Positions 17,008 through 25,468 of a stretch of 64,000 bases of DNA are shown piece by piece. The translations under genes were made by a program, and so were the position numbers. A model generated the notes under the pieces. That model had not been told where the DNA came from, made no database searches, and saw only the letters and a list, made by a program, of their open reading frames with translations. This DNA comes from Chryseobacterium jejuense. GTDB lineage: Bacteria; Bacteroidota; Bacteroidia; Flavobacteriales; Weeksellaceae. The stretch spans positions 523,978 through 587,977 of the forward strand of contig NZ_FNEG01000003.1 in NCBI RefSeq assembly GCF_900100075.1. The letters are read 5' to 3'. The first letter of the stretch is position 1. Each line of letters starts with the position of its first letter.

Positions 17008-17424
17008 TTATTTTTTGTTGATAAATGAGGTCAGAGTGGCCTCCATCATGCTTGTTCTAGTCTTTTCGCGAACGATGATTAGTTCATTTCTAAGGTAACA
17101 TTCTGCTTCATCTACACAATCATCACATGCTTCATAGAAATTTAAAGATACACAGGGTGTCAATGCAATAGGTCCGTCAAAAATACGGTAGATATCTGCT
17201 AAAGATACTTCATCTGGTGATTTTAACAGGTAATATCCCCCTACTTTACCCTGCTTGCTGTTAACAAGTTTAGTTCTTTTAAGTTCAAGAAGAATTTGCT
17301 CCAGAAACTTTTTGGGAATGTTCTCATCCTGTGCAATAATAGAAGTGGACAGATAGCCTTGATTGTAATTTCTTGCTAATCTGACCATTGCTTTTAGCGC
17401 ATATTTGCAACGTTTGGACATCAT
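17008..17424 (-). CDS. Rrf2 family transcriptional regulator
   Basis: A 138-residue winged-helix regulator of the Rrf2 family (IscR, CymR, NsrR). The N-terminal CKYALKAMVRLARNY and the recognition-helix region IPKKFLEQILLELKRT are typical. The C-terminal half carries four cysteines, PC-X8-C-X2-C-X5-C, that could bind an Fe-S cluster or sense sulfur status. Related CymR controls cysteine metabolism in Firmicutes through cysteine synthase. The gene lies 74 bp upstream of cysH on the same strand, separated from it by the promoter and inverted repeat described above, so it most likely represses the sulfur operon. A second ATG one codon in is possible. Confidence 0.9.
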   Translation of the reverse strand: MMSKRCKYALKAMVRLARNYNQGYLSTSIIAQDENIPKKFLEQILLELKRTKLVNSKQGKVGGYYLLKSPDEVSLADIYRIFDGPIALTPCVSLNFYEACDDCVDEAECYLRNELIIVREKTRTSMMEATLTSFINKK

Positions 17425-17541
17425 AATCTACGCAAGGTATAACAAATTATCTGATAAATGAAATGTTTTTACGGAATGAAAACCACAGCCGTGAAATAAT
17501 CTTTATGTAAGGAATGGTTTATCAATCGAGCTTCACAGTCT

Positions 17542-18396
17542 TTATGTTGTTTTATTTTCTTTTTTAAAGACAGACGGAGACTTGCCTCTATAGGTTTTGA
17601 ATATTTTATTGAAATGGCTAACATCATTAAAACCAAGTCTATCTGCAATTTCACTAATGTTGTAATTGCTTTGAAGCAGAAGTTTTTCAGCAGCCTTTAC
17701 CTTATATTGAATGATGTGTTGTTGAATGGAAAAACCAGTCTCCTTTTTGATGTAGATACTTATATAATTGGGGGAAAGCAAAAATTCTTTAGCTAGGTTT
17801 TCTATTTTCATTTTGTCTGCATCCAGAAAATTAACATTGATATAGTATAAGATCCTGTCTATTCTGCTAAGATTTTTAGAAACCCATTTTTGATTGGTGG
17901 CATTGCTCATGGTATTTCTGGTGAGAATGGTAAAAATCGTTGAAAAAAGATCTGCTGCAATTTCTTTATTATATAAGTTTTTATGGCTGAATTCATGCAA
18001 AAGAATACGGGATAACTGAAGAAGATGCGCTCTGTCTGTTTTGCTTTTAATCACAGATTCATACACAAAAGACCGGTCCTCCATCAGTAGCCGGAGAATT
18101 TTTTGAAGTTCATTGTTCTTGTTCATCAAAAGGTTTTCCCAGATATATTCTTCCGTAAATTTTATATAGATGAAACTGGTTTTATTTTGAATAGTAAATT
18201 CATGAGCATCACTGGGTCTTAGAAGAAATACATCTCCTTTTTGATAGGGAAATGTAATGCCGTTCAGATGGTGGGAACCTTTTCCATTTTCTATGATAAT
18301 CAGTTCATAGAAGTTATGATTATGGTATTCAATGTCCCAAATTTCCTTTTCGATCCGGAAAACGTTGAAGGAATTGAAGTTGACAATTCTTTTCAT
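17542..18396 (-). CDS. AraC family transcriptional regulator
   Basis: A 284-residue regulator: N-terminal cupin-like sensor (YHNHNFYELIIIENGKGSHH, PYQKGDVFLLRPSDAHEF) and C-terminal pair of helix-turn-helix motifs (LAKEFLLSPNYISIYIKKET; ISEIADRLGFNDVSHFNKIF). It is divergent from the polysaccharide deacetylase/DoxX pair at 18486, whose control is its likely task. The effector is unknown. It is not obviously part of the sulfur locus, from which it is separated by the Rrf2 gene and a 117 bp gap. Confidence 0.9.
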   Translation of the reverse strand: MKRIVNFNSFNVFRIEKEIWDIEYHNHNFYELIIIENGKGSHHLNGITFPYQKGDVFLLRPSDAHEFTIQNKTSFIYIKFTEEYIWENLLMNKNNELQKILRLLMEDRSFVYESVIKSKTDRAHLLQLSRILLHEFSHKNLYNKEIAADLFSTIFTILTRNTMSNATNQKWVSKNLSRIDRILYYINVNFLDADKMKIENLAKEFLLSPNYISIYIKKETGFSIQQHIIQYKVKAAEKLLLQSNYNISEIADRLGFNDVSHFNKIFKTYRGKSPSVFKKENKTT

Positions 18397-18485
18397 GAAT
18401 AATGGATTTTTACAAATTTAAGATTAATTATTACAATAATAACGAATGGTTTATGAGCCAATTTTGCAGTATAAATACATGTAAA

Positions 18486-19466
18486 ATGAAATATATAAGA
18501 CAATCAGTAATGGTACTTGCCGCAACGGTATTTTTTAGTTCAGGTTTTAAAGCTAATGACAAGGTTGGAAAAGGAAATCCGGAAGAGAAAAACCGTATGG
18601 TAGTAAAGAAGCATTGGCCTAATGGTGCTCAATTGGTCATTTCTGTATCCATGCAGTTTGAAACGGGAGGTCAGCCTGAAGGAGCGGAAAGTCCTTTCAG
18701 TAATACTCCACTTCCTAAAGGGCAGCCGGATCTTCCTGCAGAAAGCTGGTATCGCTATGGTGGAAATGAAGGAATTTACCGTATGCTGGATCTATGGAAA
18801 AAGTATAACATCAAAGTAACCTCTCATGTAGTGGGAACTGCTGCCGAGAAATATCCGGAAATTGCAAAAGCCATTGCCAATGGTGGTCATGAGATTGCGG
18901 CTCACGGGATTTCATGGGATAACCAATGGAATAAAAGTTATGATGAAGAATTACAGTTTGTAAAACAGGGTGTAGATGCTGTCGCAAAAATTACAGGACA
19001 GAAAGCTGTGGGATACAATTGTAACTGGCTGAGAAGAAGTCCGAATACCCTGAAAGTATTACAGGAACTAGGTTTCCTTTATCATATTGATGATCTCAGC
19101 CATGATGAACCTTTCATTACCAAGGTAAAAGGAAAAAACTTGGTGGTAATTCCCTACACGCTTCGTAATAATGATATTGTGAATATTGAAGGGAAGCACT
19201 GGAGCCCGGATCAGTTTCTTGCCCAGCTGAAGTTTGAATTTGACAGGCTTTATGAGGAAGGAGCAACCAAAAGAAGAATGATGAGTATCAGCTTCCATGA
19301 CAGGATTGGTGGAACACCTGCGATGGTTCATGCCATGGAAGAATTTATCAAATATACCAAAGAAAAGCAGGGCGTGGTTTTTATGAGAAAAGATGATATT
19401 GCTAAAATGGTGATGAATGATCCTGATACTCCGGTTGATAATAGTGAAGCTAAGTTCAATAATTAA
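18486..19466 (+). CDS. Secreted polysaccharide deacetylase family protein
   Basis: A NodB-type deacetylase/PuuE-like protein of 326 residues. The frame is open from 18402, but MKYIRQSVMVLAATVFFSSG at 18486 is a good signal peptide, so I start there. Metal and catalytic motifs are visible: the H-X3-H of GHEIAAHG, YNCNWLRRSPNT in place of the arginine motif, and SFHDRIGG near the C-terminus. Homologues annotated as allantoinase-like or chitooligosaccharide deacetylases share this layout; the substrate is not clear. A -7-like CAATTTTG lies about 25 bp upstream of the start. The DoxX gene follows at 43 bp. Confidence 0.82.
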   Translation: MKYIRQSVMVLAATVFFSSGFKANDKVGKGNPEEKNRMVVKKHWPNGAQLVISVSMQFETGGQPEGAESPFSNTPLPKGQPDLPAESWYRYGGNEGIYRMLDLWKKYNIKVTSHVVGTAAEKYPEIAKAIANGGHEIAAHGISWDNQWNKSYDEELQFVKQGVDAVAKITGQKAVGYNCNWLRRSPNTLKVLQELGFLYHIDDLSHDEPFITKVKGKNLVVIPYTLRNNDIVNIEGKHWSPDQFLAQLKFEFDRLYEEGATKRRMMSISFHDRIGGTPAMVHAMEEFIKYTKEKQGVVFMRKDDIAKMVMNDPDTPVDNSEAKFNN

Positions 19467-19509
19467 CAAGTGATTTTTCAAATTAAAACAACCACTCAAA
19501 CCTACTTTT

Positions 19510-19896
19510 ATGAATAAAAAAACAGCTTATTTTTTCCTTCGTTTATCTATGGGGATCAATTTCTTCGGACATGGACTAGTGAGACTAACCAAACTTAATG
19601 ATTTTGCTGACGGGATGACGAAAAGCTTTGAAAAAAGCTGGCTCCCTCAATTGTCTGTGCAAATGTTCAGTACAGCACTTCCCTTTTTAGAATTCATCAT
19701 CGGGGTGCTGCTTATCATTGGCTTTAAGACGAAAATTGCGGCTATGGCAGGCGCTTCACTGATTATCCTGCTGTTATTTGGCAGCAGTACAGTTGAAAAT
19801 TGGGAAGCAATGGGCATTCAAATGATCTATGCAGGATTATTTTATCTCCTGATTTCGAGAATGGATGATAATGTTCTTTCTCTGGATAGAAAATAG
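19510..19896 (+). CDS. DoxX family membrane protein
   Basis: A 128-residue inner-membrane protein with four predicted helices. DoxX motifs are present (FLRLSMGINFFGHGLVRL at the N-terminus; ALPFLEFIIGVLLIIGFKT in helix 2). It shares strand and a short spacer with the deacetylase gene and ends before a strong terminator, so the two form one unit. DoxX proteins are linked to redox and membrane stress functions, but the role of this one is unknown. Confidence 0.85.
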   Translation: MNKKTAYFFLRLSMGINFFGHGLVRLTKLNDFADGMTKSFEKSWLPQLSVQMFSTALPFLEFIIGVLLIIGFKTKIAAMAGASLIILLLFGSSTVENWEAMGIQMIYAGLFYLLISRMDDNVLSLDRK

Positions 19897-19907
19897 GTAG
19901 TGATAAA

Positions 19908-19947
19908 AGACAAAGCAAGCTTGGAGTGATCTCAATCTGCTTTGTCT
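19908..19947. terminator. Bidirectional terminator
   Basis: AGACAAAGCA (19908-19917) and TGCTTTGTCT (19938-19947) form a perfect 10 bp stem followed by a T-rich run, between the converging DoxX and GNAT genes. Confidence 0.75.
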
Positions 19948-19968
19948 TCTTAACTTTTTAGTCTATTC

Positions 19969-20463
19969 TTAGCCTTTTGAATATAAAAAATAAGCAAGTT
20001 CCCTATCTCCTTCTATCAAATTTTCATTTCTGTTAAATCCACATTTAAGAAGTACTTTTTGAGAACCAATATTATCAAGATCTGTTACGGCAACAATATC
20101 TTTCTTTTCATCAGTTGCAAGACAGTGGCTGATAAGTGCTTGGCATATTTGGGTTCCAATTCCTTTTCCCCAGTAGTTTTCTCCAAGGATATATCCGATT
20201 TCTGTTTGGTTGGGATTATGATGGAAAACTCTGGCCAGACACATTCCAATAAAATTATCATTCTGAGCATCAAATATTCCCCATCTGCTGAATGGTCCTT
20301 CTTTATAATCTGATAATGCTTTTTCAAACATTACTTTAAATTCTTCAGGAGATTTGTAAGGCAGATAACGGGTAACATTTTCATTGGTAAACAGATCCAA
20401 AAATAAATGGAGTTCCTGAGGAGTAAATTCCTGTATGATGATGGTATCGTTTTTATAGTACAT
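19969..20463 (-). CDS. GNAT family acetyltransferase, RimJ/RimL-like
   Basis: A 164-residue GNAT enzyme of the ribosomal-protein-acetyltransferase type. It shows NENVTRYLPYKSPEE near the N-terminus, the acetyl-CoA loop GYILGENYWGKGIGTQ, and the C-terminal AVTDLDNIGSQKVLLKCGF typical of RimJ/RimL and of protein or antibiotic acetyltransferases. The acceptor is not evident. It stands alone between two terminators, convergent with DoxX. Confidence 0.88.
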   Translation of the reverse strand: MYYKNDTIIIQEFTPQELHLFLDLFTNENVTRYLPYKSPEEFKVMFEKALSDYKEGPFSRWGIFDAQNDNFIGMCLARVFHHNPNQTEIGYILGENYWGKGIGTQICQALISHCLATDEKKDIVAVTDLDNIGSQKVLLKCGFNRNENLIEGDRELAYFLYSKG

Positions 20464-20558
20464 AAGAATAATTTGCGTTTGAAATTAATACATAAAATTA
20501 TATTAAATAAACTCATTATTGCTGATAAAAAGCGGATAATATCCACCATAAAATAAAA

Positions 20559-20582
20559 ATGGGCTTAAAAAATTAAGCCCAT
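20559..20582. terminator. Hairpin terminator
   Basis: ATGGGCTTAA (20559-20568) pairs with TTAAGCCCAT (20573-20582), with an A/T-rich surround. It lies between the upstream end of the GNAT gene and the metalloprotease region on the minus strand, and probably ends transcripts of the protease gene. Confidence 0.6.
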
Positions 20583-20645
20583 CTTATATTCAACAAGTGA
20601 ATATCTAACATATCAATACTAAATTATTTCATTAAATGCATCTGT

Positions 20646-20772
20646 TTAAAAAGCTTTAAACCAGTTTGTAACCGCTTTGAAGTAGTAATCAGGAGGCTGG
20701 TGGCCAAGAAGGGTTCCATTTCCAGAATACTGCCCATCTTCAATATTGTATCGATATAGCGTTTTGATCCTA
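20646..20772 (-). pseudogene. Possible C-terminal remnant of a lost gene
   Basis: Directly after the metalloprotease stop, another frame stays open and reads as plausible protein (TLYRYNIEDGQYSGNGTLL, then GHQPPDYYFKAVTNWFKAF and a stop) but has no start codon of its own. It looks like the tail of a deleted gene. I do not recognise the family, and a chance frame is possible. The rest of the 306 bp gap holds the terminator at 20559. Confidence 0.3.
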
Positions 20773-22914
20773 TTTTTTAATGAATTTTTGAGAAGATTTC
20801 CCTAAAGAAGTTTCAATATCAATTAAATAAGTTCCGCTTAGGAAGTTTTTAACATCAACCTTATCACCAATAACTTTAGCATTCATTTTTCTTCCAAACA
20901 TATCATAAACAGAAATTGACTTAATTTTCCCTTTTGTTTTAATATTTAATACATCAGAAACCGGATTTGGATAGATGGATGTTTCTGAGTTTGTTGTATC
21001 AACGTCTGCAGTGGATGATAATAATGCACAAGGGGTTGTAATGCTGCCATTGGGTTGTGTATTGTATGCAAACCCAGTTACAGAATAACCTGAACCATTG
21101 GCCCCAACAATCAGTTTGAAGTAGCCGTTAATATTGTAGCCTTCGAATTGGTTTCTAAAACCAACATAAGCGGTTTGGCCAGACCAGTTAGTGTATGTAG
21201 GGGTGTACACGTCAAGTTGTCCGGGAGTACCAGTTGGGTAACCTATATTATTTGCATTAGTTATAGTGGTGCAAGCCGGAATTAAACTAATATTTCTTGT
21301 TCCTGTTTCGCAAACTAATCCTTTCCAATAGGTTTCCAATTTTAATTGATTTGCTCCATAGTACCAAGCGCCATACCCTGCATCATCACTAAGTTCCGGG
21401 TTAATGATAAAATATTTCCAAGTTGCCCCGGAGTTGGTTGTAACTGTTGTAACAGTTGGGTTGGCATAACTTTCCAGAGGAGTTCCTGTAACTATTTTAT
21501 AGGGATCTTTGTAAGAAAAAGTTAATGCCAAAGCTGTAGTTGATCCTAATGAAGTTACGCCTCCTGTTATAGCCGGATTTAGGAATGTAATTGATGAATT
21601 CAGGATTTGGCTTTTAGGATGACTGGTTGCTGCACCATTTATGGTAAGTGTAGCAGTAGTAGGGCTTGTAACTGCTATAGCTGCTGTTAGTCCTGCTGGT
21701 AATGAAGAAGTGAAATGTGTTCCTGAAGTAAGAGTTGTTCCATTGGGTACGGCAAATGTTGTTCCGTTTAGCGTAATCGTTGATTTAGGGGCAGATGCTA
21801 CTGTTCCATCTAATGACACGGCTCCATTATTGTTTAAGTTCTCTGTAAATGTACTGTTGCTAAGGGTTAATTTAGGTGGAGTATTGGTAACTCCGGTTGC
21901 TGCTAAGTTGGCAGGCTGCCATAAATTTATTCGCGAAGGATGGTTTAATGCTGCTAGCATTCTGTCAACTTGTCCATTGGTAAACATTTTATAACAACCG
22001 GAAGAACCATTGTATCCCATATAGTTTTCAACGTTTACTTTTTGTCCAAGACAATTGTTTCCAGTTGTACATCCTAATCCGGAAGAAGTATTTTCTACAG
22101 GGGTGTCAGCAACTCCATCACCATCGTTACTTGGGTTTGCCGTTGAACATGGAATATTAAACGTGTGTTGAAGATTTAACCAATGCCCAAATTCGTGAGT
22201 AAATGTATCAGAAAACTCGTTTGAGGCTACTGTACCAGCAGCATTAAATATATAACGTCCATTATAAACAACTCTGGCTGTATTTACTGACGCCATGTAT
22301 GAATCCGGATACCAGGCAACTCCCGATTGATATAAGTCCTTATCAGCATATAGATCATTTTGGATATACACATTCATATACTTTGCATTATCCCATGCAT
22401 CTGCGCCAATTTCTGTATCATATCCACCTCCATTGCCATATCCGCCTTTGAAGGGATGAAAAATCACTCCGCTTGTTGCTTTTCCAGTTGGATCAATTTT
22501 AGCTAATCGAAATTCAATATTTAACACTCCTCTGATAGATTGGAAGTCGGGATCTACAGTATTTGAATCGGTGTTAATTCCATTGAAATTTAAATTGATT
22601 TGTTGCAGTAAGTCAACTACTTTTTGGTGATTTACTTTTACATTACTTTGAGATTCTCCATAAACATGGAAAACCACAGGGATGATGTAGGTTGGATTGC
22701 TAGCCCTATTATTTAATGAATTTTTGTTTGATCCCCTTTTTTTTATGAAATCTTTGGTATATCTCTCAAAATTTTCATAATCAGCCTTAGATTTAGGGTG
22801 CAGTTCAAAATGTTTTTTCATCATTTCATCTGCTTTACACTCATGAGGTCTGTTTTCTTGAGCAAAACCTATTATTGGAAATAGGGACATAAGTAATAAT
22901 GATTTAATTTTCAT
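20770..22914 (-). CDS. Secreted M43-family zinc metalloprotease with T9SS sorting domain
   Basis: A 714-residue secreted protease. It has a signal peptide (MKIKSLLLMSLFPIIGFAQ), a short pro-region, and an M43/pappalysin-like catalytic domain at ~70-330 with the zinc site HEFGHWLNLQH (HEXXHXXXXXH) and a downstream methionine-turn region VENYMGYNG. A middle region of immunoglobulin-like, Thr/Ser-rich repeats follows (~345-470). The C-terminal ~75-residue type A T9SS signal begins SIYPNPVSDVLNIKT and ends SSQKFIKK, so it crosses the outer membrane by the type IX system. It lies near the collagen-peptide locus, which is suggestive but not proof of a shared role. The final repeats have a biased Thr/Ala composition. 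Confidence 0.9.
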   Translation of the reverse strand: MKIKSLLLMSLFPIIGFAQENRPHECKADEMMKKHFELHPKSKADYENFERYTKDFIKKRGSNKNSLNNRASNPTYIIPVVFHVYGESQSNVKVNHQKVVDLLQQINLNFNGINTDSNTVDPDFQSIRGVLNIEFRLAKIDPTGKATSGVIFHPFKGGYGNGGGYDTEIGADAWDNAKYMNVYIQNDLYADKDLYQSGVAWYPDSYMASVNTARVVYNGRYIFNAAGTVASNEFSDTFTHEFGHWLNLQHTFNIPCSTANPSNDGDGVADTPVENTSSGLGCTTGNNCLGQKVNVENYMGYNGSSGCYKMFTNGQVDRMLAALNHPSRINLWQPANLAATGVTNTPPKLTLSNSTFTENLNNNGAVSLDGTVASAPKSTITLNGTTFAVPNGTTLTSGTHFTSSLPAGLTAAIAVTSPTTATLTINGAATSHPKSQILNSSITFLNPAITGGVTSLGSTTALALTFSYKDPYKIVTGTPLESYANPTVTTVTTNSGATWKYFIINPELSDDAGYGAWYYGANQLKLETYWKGLVCETGTRNISLIPACTTITNANNIGYPTGTPGQLDVYTPTYTNWSGQTAYVGFRNQFEGYNINGYFKLIVGANGSGYSVTGFAYNTQPNGSITTPCALLSSTADVDTTNSETSIYPNPVSDVLNIKTKGKIKSISVYDMFGRKMNAKVIGDKVDVKNFLSGTYLIDIETSLGKSSQKFIKK

Positions 22915-23003
22915 GATTTTTTGGATTTGGGTGTTAATAAATTATTTTAATAATCAAATTGTTTTAGGTTTAATCAACCTGTTTAATTGGATCTAGAATG
23001 ATT

Positions 23004-23132
23004 TTAACTTGTCTGTAAATTTTGATAGTCAATATCTCCCATGCTTTTGCCTACAGCTTTGCCATCCTTTATCATAAAGTTCTGTGTGATAATGCTTATC
23101 CCATGACTGTTAATTTTCTGGAAACTCTTTCT
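23004..23132 (-). pseudogene. Possible 3' remnant of a thioredoxin-like gene
   Basis: In the 273 bp gap upstream of the protease, a 42-codon stretch between stops reads FQKINSHGISIITQNFMIKD then GKAVGKSMGDIDYQNLQTS. The IKDGKAVGK...DIDY pattern resembles the C-terminal strand of TlpA/redoxin-type proteins. There is no matching N-terminal half nearby, so it would be a decayed fragment. Weak evidence. Confidence 0.3.
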
Positions 23133-23187
23133 TTAAAAAAAATTAAACAGGTTTAAATAATAATTTTGTGTGTTATGTGATGTTTTT

Positions 23188-24453
23188 TTAACTAAATCTT
23201 TCAGGATTAAAAATTCTGATATCAACAGTTGGTTTCTCTTCATTGGCAAGCTCAGAAACTGTTTTTCCGAAAATAGGCCCGAGACTTAAGCCCATCATTC
23301 CGCCACCACCTGCAATAATCAGGTTTTTTAGTTTGGAAGACTGTCCCAGATAAGGAAGCCCATCCGGTGCGCAAGGCCTGTATCCGAACCATATTTCAGA
23401 TTCTTTTGGTAATTTAACTTGAAAATCAGGCATGTATTTTGGGATAGAACTTACGATTCCTTCTACTCTCTTCATATTCACTTTATCATGATGAGAAGCC
23501 AGCTCCATAGTTCCTCCAAAACGGATTTGTCCATTCATTGGGGTTACCGCTACTCTTGCTTCCAGTAATAATGCTGCATGTTCTAATCTGTTGACTGGAT
23601 TTTCAGGGGTATGCATGAAAGAATATCCTTTTCCTGGCATCAGTTGAATTTTAATCCCTGCTTTTTGAGCCAATTCGGGTAAAAATGAACCTCCGGTCAT
23701 AATGAAACGATCAGCCGAAAACTTTTTGCCATTGGCGATTACTGCTTTAATGGTATTTCCTGCAATTTCGTAGCTTGTTACCTTATGTTGTGTATGGAAA
23801 ATGACTCCATTGTTTTTAAGGTAAGAGATCATTTGTTTCATCAACTTCATGGGATTCATGTGACCATCACATTTGTAGTTGACACCTCCTATAACATCAA
23901 GCTGAACATTAGGTTCCAGGGTCTGAATCTCTTTTTTGTCAAGGATGTCAACAGGAAGCCCCAAATTGATGGCTTTATAGGCTAATTCTGTTTCTTCTTC
24001 GGCTACTTTTTCTGTTTTATAGAGCATCAGAATTCCGTTTTGATTCAATTCAAAATCAAATTCTTCTTTTCCTGCAATTTCATTGTAAAGGCTGCTGCTT
24101 GCGAGATTAAGATCTCTGATTGCCTGTGCAGAACGGTCTACATGGTTCTGGTTTGAGTGTTTCAGAAATTTTAATCCCCAGGAGAGTAATTGAGTACTTA
24201 GTGAAGGCTTCACATAAAACGGACTTTTACTGTCAAACATCCACCGAATACCCTGTGCAACAACTCCGGGTGCGGCCAATGGGGTAAAATGACTGGGTAC
24301 AATCATTCCTGCATTGCCGTAAGAGCAATTGTTGCTAAGGTCATTCTGTTCCAGAATTTCTACCTGCCAGCCTTTCTGTAAAAGATAATATGCTGAACTT
24401 AGCCCTGCGATTCCTGCACCTATAATCAGTGCTTTGCCTTTATTTTGTGTCAT
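23188..24453 (-). CDS. FAD-dependent D-amino-acid oxidoreductase (likely D-hydroxyproline dehydrogenase)
   Basis: DadA/DAO-type flavoprotein, 421 residues. The Rossmann dinucleotide motif is IIGAGIAGLSSAYYL at the N-terminus, and the C-terminal FGYRPCAPDGLPYLG plus the second glycine-rich GGGGMMGLSLGP are typical of glycine/D-amino-acid oxidases. It ends an operon with a hydroxyproline epimerase, so it most likely oxidises cis-4-hydroxy-D-proline to 1-pyrroline-4-hydroxy-2-carboxylate. No membrane segment is seen. The gene starts 16 bp after the epimerase stop. Substrate is inferred from context; D-proline or other D-amino acids cannot be excluded. Confidence 0.88.
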   Translation of the reverse strand: MTQNKGKALIIGAGIAGLSSAYYLLQKGWQVEILEQNDLSNNCSYGNAGMIVPSHFTPLAAPGVVAQGIRWMFDSKSPFYVKPSLSTQLLSWGLKFLKHSNQNHVDRSAQAIRDLNLASSSLYNEIAGKEEFDFELNQNGILMLYKTEKVAEEETELAYKAINLGLPVDILDKKEIQTLEPNVQLDVIGGVNYKCDGHMNPMKLMKQMISYLKNNGVIFHTQHKVTSYEIAGNTIKAVIANGKKFSADRFIMTGGSFLPELAQKAGIKIQLMPGKGYSFMHTPENPVNRLEHAALLLEARVAVTPMNGQIRFGGTMELASHHDKVNMKRVEGIVSSIPKYMPDFQVKLPKESEIWFGYRPCAPDGLPYLGQSSKLKNLIIAGGGGMMGLSLGPIFGKTVSELANEEKPTVDIRIFNPERFS

Positions 24454-24469
24454 AAATTCGTTACAAACT

Positions 24470-25468
24470 TTACATTACCTGAAATCCCAGCCAATAGGGA
24501 TCTTCATCATCAATAATAATCTGGTTATAGCCGGTAATCCTTGCCCAGCCTTCTACTGAAGGAATAATAGCTGGTTTGCCATCAACAGTAGCAGTTCCTT
24601 CTATTCTTCCTATAAATTGGGAACCGATATAGCTTTCATGGATGAATTCTTCGCCTTCTTTTAACTTACCTTTAGCATACCATTGAGCCATTCTTGCAGA
24701 AGTTCCTGTGCCACAAGGAGAACGGTCTAAAGCATTTTCACCTACTAATACGGCATTTCGTCCGCTGGCCTTAGGATCTGTAGGGTTTCCAGTCCACTGA
24801 ATATGGCTTAATCCAGAGATGTGCTCATTTTCAGGATGGATAAACTCATATTTTTCATTCAGCAGCTTTCTGATGATCTTCCCATAGTGAATAAGCTGGC
24901 TTGCCGTGAAATCAGAAATATCTCTAAAGTTTTCCTGAGGATCAATGATGGCATAGAAATTTCCTCCATAGGCTACATCAGCCTTTATCAATCCAAGGTC
25001 AGGGCATTCCACTTCAAGATTTTCAGCATAAAGGAAGGATTTTACGTTGGTCAGCTTTACAGATTTTACCTTTTTCCCTTCCTGTATATAATCTATGAGA
25101 ATAAGTCCGGCAGGGGTTTCAAGGCGTAGTTTTCCCGGAATTTTAGGAACCACTAAGCCTTCTTCTATGGCAATGGTAACCGTTCCGATGGTACCATGTC
25201 CACACATGGGAAGGCAGCCGCTGGTTTCAATGTATAACACTCCGATATCATTTTCTTCATCAAGAGGTGGATACAGAATGCTTCCGCTCATCATATCATG
25301 GCCGCGGGGTTCAAACATTAAACCTTTTCGGATCCAATCATATTCTTTCATGAAGTGAAGCCTGCGCTCCATCATGGAATTTCCTTTTAAAATAGGCCCA
25401 CCTCCTGCAACCAGACGTACAGGACAGCCACAGGTATGGGAGTCTATGCAAAAAAATGTTCTGTTCAT
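24470..25468 (-). CDS. 4-hydroxyproline 2-epimerase (proline racemase family)
   Basis: Converts trans-4-hydroxy-L-proline to cis-4-hydroxy-D-proline. Both catalytic cysteines of the two-base mechanism are present: C89 in GCLPMCGHGTIG and C252 in DRSPCGTGTSA. This separates it from trans-3-hydroxyproline dehydratases, which have Thr at the first position. It is 332 residues, the normal length. Its start overlaps the stop of the aldehyde dehydrogenase gene by 4 bp (ATGA), indicating coupled translation. Hydroxyproline rather than proline as substrate is supported by the neighbouring genes. Confidence 0.9.
   Translation of the reverse strand: MNRTFFCIDSHTCGCPVRLVAGGGPILKGNSMMERRLHFMKEYDWIRKGLMFEPRGHDMMSGSILYPPLDEENDIGVLYIETSGCLPMCGHGTIGTVTIAIEEGLVVPKIPGKLRLETPAGLILIDYIQEGKKVKSVKLTNVKSFLYAENLEVECPDLGLIKADVAYGGNFYAIIDPQENFRDISDFTASQLIHYGKIIRKLLNEKYEFIHPENEHISGLSHIQWTGNPTDPKASGRNAVLVGENALDRSPCGTGTSARMAQWYAKGKLKEGEEFIHESYIGSQFIGRIEGTATVDGKPAIIPSVEGWARITGYNQIIIDDEDPYWLGFQVM

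Noticed and set aside
19068..19499. A 143-codon minus-strand frame
   Set aside because: It is a shadow of the deacetylase gene on the opposite strand.
24470..25468. trans-3-hydroxy-L-proline dehydratase
   Set aside because: Both catalytic cysteines are present, whereas the dehydratases have Thr in place of the first.
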